50,383 nt of DNA from Candidatus Aminicenantota bacterium (GTDB taxonomy: Bacteria > Acidobacteriota > Aminicenantia > Aminicenantales > UBA4085). Shown here piece by piece: positions 44,777-50,383 of the stretch. Where the stretch lies: contig JAPKZI010000233.1 of NCBI GenBank assembly GCA_026393865.1, positions 1-50,383 of the forward strand, written 5' to 3'. Each line of letters opens with the position of its first letter. Within the stretch, counting starts at the first letter, position 1. A program made the position numbers and the translations under genes. The notes beneath the pieces were generated by a model. It did no database searches. It was not told the origin of the DNA and saw only the letters and a program-made list of their open reading frames with translations.

Positions 44777-45338
44777 GAAGCTCCGCCAGTTGATTGATCG
44801 ATCGGTCGATCAGCGCCGATTGTTCGCCGGCCGTGATCTTGTCCTTGATGCGGGCTTCGGCCAGCGAGGCCGCCAGTTCCGCGGTATATTCCTTGAGCTC
44901 CCGGATCCCGGCCTTGAGCTGGAGGTCGATCTCCTGCTCGGCGAACGATCGGATGCGGCTCTCTTCCTTCGCCGCCAGGGCCCGGATCCGTTCCTTGTCC
45001 TTGAGGCCCCCGGCTTCAGCGTCCTTTTTCATCCGGATGACCTCGACTTCGAGATCGGCGATCTTCCGGCGGGCCTCGTTGAGCTTCGCCTCGGCCTCGA
45101 GCCGGGCCGTTTGGGCGTCCTTCATCAGGGCCCGGACGGCCTCCGTCCGCTTCCGGAGAAATTCCCGGAGCGGCTTGCGCAGGACCATGACCAGGCCGCC
45201 GAACAAAAGGACAAAATTGATGAATTTCCCCAGCAGGCCGCTTCCGCCCGCAGCCTCCGCTCCTTCTTCGGGGGCCATAAAAAGAAACAGCGGGGCCAGG
45301 AGAAGGACGGCGACAGCGGTCTTTCTGTCCGTCATCAA
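44754..45338 (-). CDS. atpF: ATP synthase b subunit (with long periplasmic-side N-terminus)
   Basis: The 194-residue protein has one hydrophobic stretch before a signal-like N-terminus (VAVLLLAPLFLFMA), then the membrane helix FINFVLLFGGLVMVL and a long charged coiled coil (residues 60-190). This fits a stalk b-type subunit; the extra N-terminal helix is not seen in the companion subunit. It forms a heterodimeric stalk with the protein encoded at 45335-45751. It overlaps atpH and its partner gene. Confidence 0.86.
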   Translation of the reverse strand: MMTDRKTAVAVLLLAPLFLFMAPEEGAEAAGGSGLLGKFINFVLLFGGLVMVLRKPLREFLRKRTEAVRALMKDAQTARLEAEAKLNEARRKIADLEVEVIRMKKDAEAGGLKDKERIRALAAKEESRIRSFAEQEIDLQLKAGIRELKEYTAELAASLAEARIKDKITAGEQSALIDRSINQLAELHEKSSSG

Positions 45339-45751
45339 TTCAACAGCCTTTTCTCGATCTCGCCGGCCAGGCGGACCGCTTCCGATCCCAGCTCCCTCTT
45401 GAGCCGGGCGATCTCGTCCTCGAGCGCGGCCCTGGCCTTTTCGATCTCCGCTTTGGACGCGGCGCCGGCCTCGGCCAGGATCCGGGACTTTTCCTTCAAG
45501 GCTTCGGCCTCGAGGGCCTCCCTCGCCTTTTCCGCGGCGAGCCGGGCCTTTTTCATCGTTCTCTCGATCTCTTGGAGGCTCTGCTCATAATCGTCCAGGC
45601 CCTTCCGGGCGGCGTCCGTATCACCCTGGACCTGCGCCTCCCGGTCCTTGACCAGCCGTGTCATGGGGTTCCAGAAAACACGGGTCAGGACGAAGAGAAG
45701 GATCCAGATGATGGCGAAAATGACCAGGAACGTCGCGTCGATTTGAAGCAT
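45335..45751 (-). CDS. atpF2: ATP synthase b' subunit
   Basis: The 138-residue protein has the membrane helix ATFLVIFAIIWILLFVLTRVF and a coiled coil (QGDTDAARKGLDDYEQSLQE and following). It matches b or b' subunits; two different b-type genes in tandem indicate a heterodimeric peripheral stalk. It is the first gene of the ATP synthase cluster. The a and c subunit genes (atpB, atpE) are not upstream of it. Confidence 0.88.
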   Translation of the reverse strand: MLQIDATFLVIFAIIWILLFVLTRVFWNPMTRLVKDREAQVQGDTDAARKGLDDYEQSLQEIERTMKKARLAAEKAREALEAEALKEKSRILAEAGAASKAEIEKARAALEDEIARLKRELGSEAVRLAGEIEKRLLN

Positions 45752-45785
45752 AGGCCCGCTAAATAGACCTCTTTCGTAGTGCCGT

Positions 45786-45814
45786 AAAGTACCATTTTTA
45801 GGCTAAAATTTCAA
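45786..45814 (-). promoter_or_regulatory. Possible promoter of the ATP synthase operon
   Basis: Minus strand TTGAAA (45809-45814), 17-nt spacer, TACTTT (45786-45791); start near 45779. -10 match is moderate. It lies between repeat D' and the first atp gene. Confidence 0.45.
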
Positions 45815-47157
45815 TAGAGGGCTCGGGGGATGCCGCCCGTCACCGCGCGGATTTTCCCCAGCGCGGAAAATCCGCGTGGTTTCCAACGACGTGCCCCGAG
45901 CCCATTTTCTTGAAGGCGCCGACGAGGAACAAGGAGCCCGTGATGAGCACGAGGCCGCTCGGGCCGGCCTCGGTCTTGGCCAGCCGGATGGCGGCCTGGA
46001 GCGATGGTTCCACGGCGATCTTGTCTTTGAACGGACGGGAGAGGCGCGCGGGAATACGGAATGGACGTCAGGATGACTTTTTTGGCGAGGGGGAAGAGGA
46101 GGGAAACGACCCGCCGGATGGCCTTGTCCTTCATCACGGCAAAAACGAGGACTGGCCGTTCGCCGGGGAAATCCCCGATGTACTTCGCCAGGGCCGCCGC
46201 CCCGCCCTCATTGTGGGCGCCGTCCAGCATGACCAGCGGCCTTTTCGAGACGGCTTCCAGCCGGCCCTCCCAGCGGGTTCGGGCGATCCCCTCGACGATC
46301 TTCTTCGTTTCGAGCGGCCGCCACACCCGGCTCAAAACGGAGGCCGCGGCGATGGCGATGGCCGCATTTCTCCCCTGGTGCTCTCCCCGAAGACCGGGGA
46401 AGAAGCGGAACGATCGCCCGCCAAACGCATAGCCGAAGACGAAGCGGCCCCGTTTTTTTTCGGCCGCCAAGCGATGGTCCCGGCCGAAGGCGTTGAAGAA
46501 CGGGGCCTCGAGCCTCAAGGCCTGCTCCCGGATGACGGGCAGAGCGCCGGGCGCCTCCGCGCCGCAGACGACGGGCACGAACGGCTTGATGATCCCCGCT
46601 TTTTCGAAGGCGATCTTGGGGAGCGTCGTCCCCAGGTGCTCCTGGTGGTCCATGGAGATGCTCGTGATCACCGACACGAGCGGCCTGACGGCGTTCGTCG
46701 CGTCGAACCGCCCGCCCATCCCGACCTCGAGAACGGCGATGTCGATCCGTTTTTCGCGAAAATAGAGAAAAGCGATCAGGGTTAAAACCTCAAAAAACGT
46801 GGGGTGGGCCGCCAGCTCCCGGCGGGCCATAAGACGGGCGATCCTGAGCTTGACCTCGCGGATCAGCCGGCAGAAGTCCCGGGACGATATCTCCGCGCCC
46901 CCAACCCGGATCCTTTCTTCGATCCGGACGAGGTGAGGTGAAGTAAAAAGCCCGACCTTGAGGTCATGAAGAGCGAGGATCTCGGTCAGCATCGCGCAGA
47001 CCGAGCCTTTGCCGTTCGTCACGGCGACGTGGACGGAGGGGAACGATCGCTGGGGATGGCCGAACGAAGCCAGGACGGTGGTGATGTTCTCGAGGCCGAG
47101 CTTAATGCCGAACCGCTGGAGGTCCCGGAGATAGGCCCGGCATGCGGCGGGATTCAT
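45811..47157 (-). CDS. folC: Folylpolyglutamate/dihydrofolate synthase FolC with frameshifted C-terminus
   Basis: The frame gives 448 residues. The Mur-ligase-like core is clear: SVHVAVTNGKGSVCAMLTE (P-loop region near residue 42), FTSPHLVRIEERI, VLEVGMGGRFDATN, ITSISMDHQEHLG, and GEHQGRNAAIAI, ending in VMKDKAIRRVVSLLFPLAKKVILTSIPYSRA. After that the frame reads through Arg/Pro-rich sequence unlike FolC. The expected end (IAVEPSLQAAIRLAKT, VLITGSLFLVGAFKK) is found in another frame at 45840-46035. An indel between about 46029 and 46044 is implied, perhaps a deletion since the normal linker is longer. FolC adds glutamates to folates. It overlaps accD by 4 nt. Sequencing error cannot be excluded. 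Confidence 0.8.
   Translation of the reverse strand: MNPAACRAYLRDLQRFGIKLGLENITTVLASFGHPQRSFPSVHVAVTNGKGSVCAMLTEILALHDLKVGLFTSPHLVRIEERIRVGGAEISSRDFCRLIREVKLRIARLMARRELAAHPTFFEVLTLIAFLYFREKRIDIAVLEVGMGGRFDATNAVRPLVSVITSISMDHQEHLGTTLPKIAFEKAGIIKPFVPVVCGAEAPGALPVIREQALRLEAPFFNAFGRDHRLAAEKKRGRFVFGYAFGGRSFRFFPGLRGEHQGRNAAIAIAAASVLSRVWRPLETKKIVEGIARTRWEGRLEAVSKRPLVMLDGAHNEGGAAALAKYIGDFPGERPVLVFAVMKDKAIRRVVSLLFPLAKKVILTSIPYSRAPLPSVQRQDRRGTIAPGRHPAGQDRGRPERPRAHHGLLVPRRRLQENGLGARRWKPRGFSALGKIRAVTGGIPRALY
45818..45876 (+). repeat. Repeat D', hairpin element (copy 2)
   Basis: Nearly identical to 16548-16605. Stem CGCGGATTTT (45846-45855) with AAAATCCGCG (45867-45876); the outer pair is C-G here and A-T in copy 1. 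It holds the end of the folC reading frame and lies before the atp promoter. Confidence 0.85.
45840..46035 (-). pseudogene. folC: Displaced C-terminal segment of folC
   Basis: In the frame ending at TGA 45840-45842 the sequence encodes KDKIAVEPSLQAAIRLAK, then TEAGPSGLVLITGSLFLVGAF and KKMG, the conserved FolC C-terminus. It ends inside repeat D'. It is the continuation of folC after a frame change. Confidence 0.75.
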
Positions 47158-47948
47158 TGAGCGCGGTTAAGGAAGAGCCGCAGCGCCCGGACGACATACG
47201 TTTTCAGAGCCTTGCGAGGAACGACATCGTCCAGCAGGCCGTGCTTGAGAAGGAATTCGGAGCGCTGGAACCCCTTCGGCAGCTTCTCCTTGATGGTCTG
47301 CTCGATCACCCGGGGCCCGGCGAATCCGATCAGGGCGTTGGGCTCGGCGATGTTGAGATCGCCCAGCATGGCGAAACTGGCCGTGGTGCCTCCGGTGGTC
47401 GGGTCGGCCAGAACGGAGATGAACGGCAGGCCGGCGTTTTCGAGCCGGGCCAGGGCGGCGCTCGTCTTGGCCAGCTGCATCAGAGACAGGGCGCCCTCCT
47501 GCATCCGGGCGCCGCCCGAGCAGGAGACGATGATCAGGGGCAGCTTTTCCCGGAGGGCCCGCTCCGCCGCCCGGGTGATCTTTTCGCCGACGACCGAGCC
47601 CATGCTCCCCCCCATGAAAGCGAAATCCATGGCCGAGACGACGACCTTGATCCCCCCCATCGTGCCGACGGCGTTGACCACGGCGTCAAGAAGGGAGGTC
47701 TTTTTCTGACTGTCCTCGAGCCGCTTGCCGTAGCTCTGGCTGTCAACGAAGTTCAAAGGGTCGAGCGGATAGACCCCCTGGTCGACGAGGTCGAACCGTC
47801 CTTCGTCGAAGAGCATCGTCAACCGTTCGGTAGCGGACAGCCGGAAATGAAAGGAACAGGCCGGGCAGACCTTGAAGTTATCGAGGATGTCCTCTTTATA
47901 GAGGATCCTCTGGCAGTTATTGCATCGCGTCCAAGGATTCTCGCTCAT
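47154..47948 (-). CDS. accD: Acetyl-CoA carboxylase carboxyltransferase beta subunit
   Basis: The 264-residue protein has the N-terminal zinc ribbon (RCNNCQ with partner VCPACS, Cys9/12 and 28/31), then the carboxyltransferase fold: KVVVSAMDFAFMGGSMGSVVGEK, SCSGGARMQEG (oxyanion region), DPTTGGTTASFAMLGD and ALIGFAGPRVIEQT. It transfers carboxyl from biotin to acetyl-CoA with AccA, the first step of fatty acid synthesis. The accD-folC pair with a 4-nt overlap is common in bacteria. No accA here. The start has no strong Shine-Dalgarno. Confidence 0.95.
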   Translation of the reverse strand: MSENPWTRCNNCQRILYKEDILDNFKVCPACSFHFRLSATERLTMLFDEGRFDLVDQGVYPLDPLNFVDSQSYGKRLEDSQKKTSLLDAVVNAVGTMGGIKVVVSAMDFAFMGGSMGSVVGEKITRAAERALREKLPLIIVSCSGGARMQEGALSLMQLAKTSAALARLENAGLPFISVLADPTTGGTTASFAMLGDLNIAEPNALIGFAGPRVIEQTIKEKLPKGFQRSEFLLKHGLLDDVVPRKALKTYVVRALRLFLNRAQ

Positions 47949-48051
47949 GATCGTCCAAAAAGTCTATCAGGTTTCTCTCGGCCTTGTCAATTTTTCGGTC
48001 CCGCGGGGGGCGTTATCACGGAGGGGACGATTTTGATGGCGGCCGGCCGCT

Positions 48052-50383
48052 TCAGATACGTCTCGGCACCCTCGTCACGGCCGCCTCCCCTTCCCGGCCG
48101 CGGGGGTTCACGACGGTGAGGGCGAAACGGTAGCTCGTGTTCTTGCGCGCCTGGCTGAACTTGAAGATGAGAGTCGCGGGATTCGGCTCGTCGATCAAGG
48201 TCCTTCGTCCCGTTTCATCAAGGAGGTAGAGCCGGTATTCTTGAACGTACGTGTTGAGTCGATTCTCTTGCCAAGTCAGAATGATCGTATCCAGCCTCGA
48301 TGTGGAAAGGGACGCCCCCAAGCGGGTGCCGGTGAAATTCACGGGAGCGTAAAGGGGCGCTTCCTTGATCGCGAATTGGACGGGAACCTGGACCGGAGCG
48401 AGGCCGGGGGAGTCGATCTTGATCGTCCCTTGATGAGTCCCCGGGTTCAAGTTCGCGGGCGCGAGCGATACCGAGAGCTCCGTCCAGGCCATCCAGGAGC
48501 TTCCGCCGGCGGCGGTCACCGAAATCCAATCCCGGTCGGGAGTGGCCGTAAAATGCAAGCCCCGACCCCCGGCGTTCCGGACCTTGAGGACCTGGGGAGG
48601 CGGAGGCGCCGGGCTGCATTCTTCCATTTCGAAAGAAAAGGCCGTCTTTTCGAGCCGAATGGCCGGGGGCGGATTCGTCAGGATGAGACTGGAATGGACG
48701 GTTCCCTCGACCCCGCCGTAGTCCGGCAGGTTGGTGAAGGGTGTCAGCTTAGTGCAGATATAATCGAACCGCGCCTGATCGCTCTTAAGGCTCAGCCGGG
48801 TGATCCCGGAAGGACCGAAAAATTCCGGTTTGGCCTTGAACCCGTCCCCGTAATGTTTCATCCAGAACGGCATTTTCCACCATAACCGCTCACCGAAATA
48901 TTTGGTCGATCCGGCGCAGACGCCGTAAAGGTCCTTGTTGTTCACCCCAACCCCGATCTTCTTGGTGTAAAAAATGTGGTCATGGCCGTAGATGAAGGCC
49001 CTCAGTCCGTAGGCCTTGCCGAGCTCGGTCAATTTGACCTGTTCGATCTTGGCCGGATCGGCATAGGGGGCATAGTCCTGGTTCGTGAACAAGGGCCCCC
49101 GTCCATAGGCGAGATGGGTCTCCGTTTCCGTCGAACCGGCCGGCCACCCGCCCAGGACGTGGTGGTAGCAGGCGAAGCTCCACTCGCTGTCGCTCTTGCT
49201 CAAGACGTTCTCGAACCATTTCAGCTGTTCGTTGCCAAGGGTCCACTCTTCGATCTTTTTCGGTTCGCGCGCATCGAACCCGCAGACATCAAGGATGATG
49301 AACTGGGCGCCGCCGCGGTTCTTGTCGTCGGCGCCCCAGGTGAAAGCGTAGTAGTTGCCTTCGGGGTGGCCGCCCTCAGGATAGGTCAGGCTGGTCGGGA
49401 ACGGAAAATATTTCTGGCGATACAGCTTCGCCTTGGCCCGCGCCCCCGTCCAGCTCTCGTCCCCATCATGGTTTCCGAGAGCCCAGTAGACGGGCATGTT
49501 GGGGGTGATGGCGGAGAACGTCTTCCGCGAACGGAGCCAGAGGACGCGGGCGATGTTGTCGTAGTCCTTTTCGGTCAGATTCTGATAAGGCAGTCCCCAG
49601 TTTTGCCAGCGATAGGAGGCCCCAATGCCGTTCGAGTCGCCGAGGTTGACGAAGAAATCCGGATCCTCGTTGGCGAGGATGTGGTAAAGCCCCTTGATCA
49701 GGCTGAAGCTGAAAGAGAACCTGTCCAGCGGCGCGCTCGGTTGCCACTTCGGATTGTTCCGCAGGCTGGACATGAAGTCGTAGAAAAAATCGCCCGTGAT
49801 CTTCGTCTGAGAATAATCGGCGGGAACGCTAAAATCGCCGTCATCGAAATTGTGATCATCGCCGGCGAAAAAGGCGTTGATCTGCCCGCCGTTCTGGAGC
49901 TTGGCGTTGGGCAGCTTGAAGTTCCGGGGAGCAAGCGCCTTCCAAGCCCCCTGCCCTTGGCAATATTGGACCTGATAATACAGCCGCGGGCTGTCATACC
50001 CGAGGATCTGATACCCGAGGATCTGGAGGTCCAAGGAGTCCTTGACGCCGGTAAACGTCTGGACGTCCGTGGTCGTGGCCAGCTTCTCGCGCCGATCGGC
50101 GACGAGCACCTTGATGTCCAGCGTCTTCCCGGTTTTGAGGAGGAGGTTGAGATCGGTCAGCCAGACGCTTGGGTCGAACGGGCTGCGGCGGACGTTGGAG
50201 ATGCGTTCGGCGGCCTCGAAGACGGCGGGGTCGTAGGGAAAAGGGAATTCCTTGCTGGTCAGCTGCTCATAGAACGGCGACTTGGGATCGACGCCGCCGG
50301 GGAGAGCGAAGGATGTCTTTGGGTCGAGGCCGGCCAGCAGGAGACCGGCTCCCCCGAGTTTAACAAACTCTCTCCGCCTCAGT
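48052..50383 (-). CDS. Tat-exported calcineurin-like metallophosphoesterase with C-terminal FN3-like domain (start beyond right edge)
   Basis: The minus strand is open from the right edge to a TGA at 48052, 777 codons. At the edge it reads RRREFVKLGGAG, a twin-arginine signal (RRxFxK) with LLLAGL hydrophobic core, so the true start is a few codons outside. A beta-rich N-terminal domain is followed by a metallophosphoesterase core with FAGDDHNFDDGD, NLGDSNG, ALGNHDGDE, YHHVLGGW and YGHDHIF, the metal-binding set. A bacterial Ig-like region and an FN3-like sandwich (VNFTGTRLGASLS, TIILTWQENR) close the protein, similar to those of the two metalloproteases. It probably acts in the periplasm or outside on phosphate esters; substrate unknown. 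Confidence 0.86.
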   Translation of the reverse strand, partial: LRRREFVKLGGAGLLLAGLDPKTSFALPGGVDPKSPFYEQLTSKEFPFPYDPAVFEAAERISNVRRSPFDPSVWLTDLNLLLKTGKTLDIKVLVADRREKLATTTDVQTFTGVKDSLDLQILGYQILGYDSPRLYYQVQYCQGQGAWKALAPRNFKLPNAKLQNGGQINAFFAGDDHNFDDGDFSVPADYSQTKITGDFFYDFMSSLRNNPKWQPSAPLDRFSFSFSLIKGLYHILANEDPDFFVNLGDSNGIGASYRWQNWGLPYQNLTEKDYDNIARVLWLRSRKTFSAITPNMPVYWALGNHDGDESWTGARAKAKLYRQKYFPFPTSLTYPEGGHPEGNYYAFTWGADDKNRGGAQFIILDVCGFDAREPKKIEEWTLGNEQLKWFENVLSKSDSEWSFACYHHVLGGWPAGSTETETHLAYGRGPLFTNQDYAPYADPAKIEQVKLTELGKAYGLRAFIYGHDHIFYTKKIGVGVNNKDLYGVCAGSTKYFGERLWWKMPFWMKHYGDGFKAKPEFFGPSGITRLSLKSDQARFDYICTKLTPFTNLPDYGGVEGTVHSSLILTNPPPAIRLEKTAFSFEMEECSPAPPPPQVLKVRNAGGRGLHFTATPDRDWISVTAAGGSSWMAWTELSVSLAPANLNPGTHQGTIKIDSPGLAPVQVPVQFAIKEAPLYAPVNFTGTRLGASLSTSRLDTIILTWQENRLNTYVQEYRLYLLDETGRRTLIDEPNPATLIFKFSQARKNTSYRFALTVVNPRGREGEAAVTRVPRRI

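Overview
The window is GC-rich DNA (coding density high, short intergenic gaps) from a Gram-negative bacterium. The outer-membrane context is clear from a Wzm/Wzt O-polysaccharide exporter, an HldE-type heptose adenylyltransferase, two SurA/PrsA-like periplasmic isomerases, an EnvC-type divisome factor and three small outer-membrane beta-barrels. The mix of secreted Asp-box and metalloprotease proteins with a common C-terminal sandwich domain resembles what I recall of Candidatus Aminicenantes/Acidobacteriota-like genomes, but that placement is an inference and no rRNA gene is present to test it. No tRNA, rRNA, CRISPR array, phage gene or transposase was found.

Layout. 1-4.9 kb: the start of an RlmB-type rRNA methyltransferase (runs off the left edge) divergent from carA-carB (carbamoyl phosphate synthase), with a perfect 25-bp inverted repeat between them. 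4.9-9.5 kb: exported proteins: an SH3 + beta-barrel protein, an M6-like metalloprotease, a DUF4412-like protein and another barrel. 9.5-13.7 kb: a flippase-like membrane protein, then envC, an S41-family protein that lacks its catalytic serine, and a YibQ-type deacetylase-like protein, a cell-wall/division cluster. 13.7-16.5 kb (minus): spermidine synthase fused to two AdoMet-decarboxylase-like domains, and an internally duplicated membrane protein. 16.5-17.3 kb: a gene-free repeat island. 17.3-23.1 kb: a small putative lipoprotein convergent with mfd and two parvulin-type isomerases. 23.2-25.6 kb: a second metalloprotease/beta-barrel pair, paralogous to the one at 4.9-7.7 kb. 25.8-31.7 kb: a membrane protein, a three-gene PaoABC-like periplasmic molybdo-flavo-iron-sulfur oxidoreductase, and an exported class I glutamine amidotransferase. 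31.7-32.1 kb: a compact leader-like unit (promoter, 20-codon ORF, three-hairpin repeat, terminator). 32.1-36.5 kb: a large Asp-box (BNR) secreted protein and a TPR protein. 36.6-40.1 kb (minus): hldE C-domain, wzt, wzm and trmN6. 40.1-45.75 kb (minus): ATP synthase genes atpF'-F-H-A-G-D-C, without a and c subunits. 45.8-47.9 kb: accD and a folC whose C-terminus is frameshifted. 48.0 kb to the end: a Tat-exported metallophosphoesterase running off the right edge.

The most unusual material is (i) the spermidine synthase/double AdoMetDC-like fusion, (ii) three families of structured intergenic repeats (A/B, C/C', D/D') in which conserved cores sit inside stems that differ in sequence yet stay self-complementary, (iii) the leader-like unit at 31.72-32.05 kb that carries one of these repeats, and (iv) the duplicated protease + barrel cassettes. 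All assignments rest on reading the sequence and family knowledge; no database search was run.
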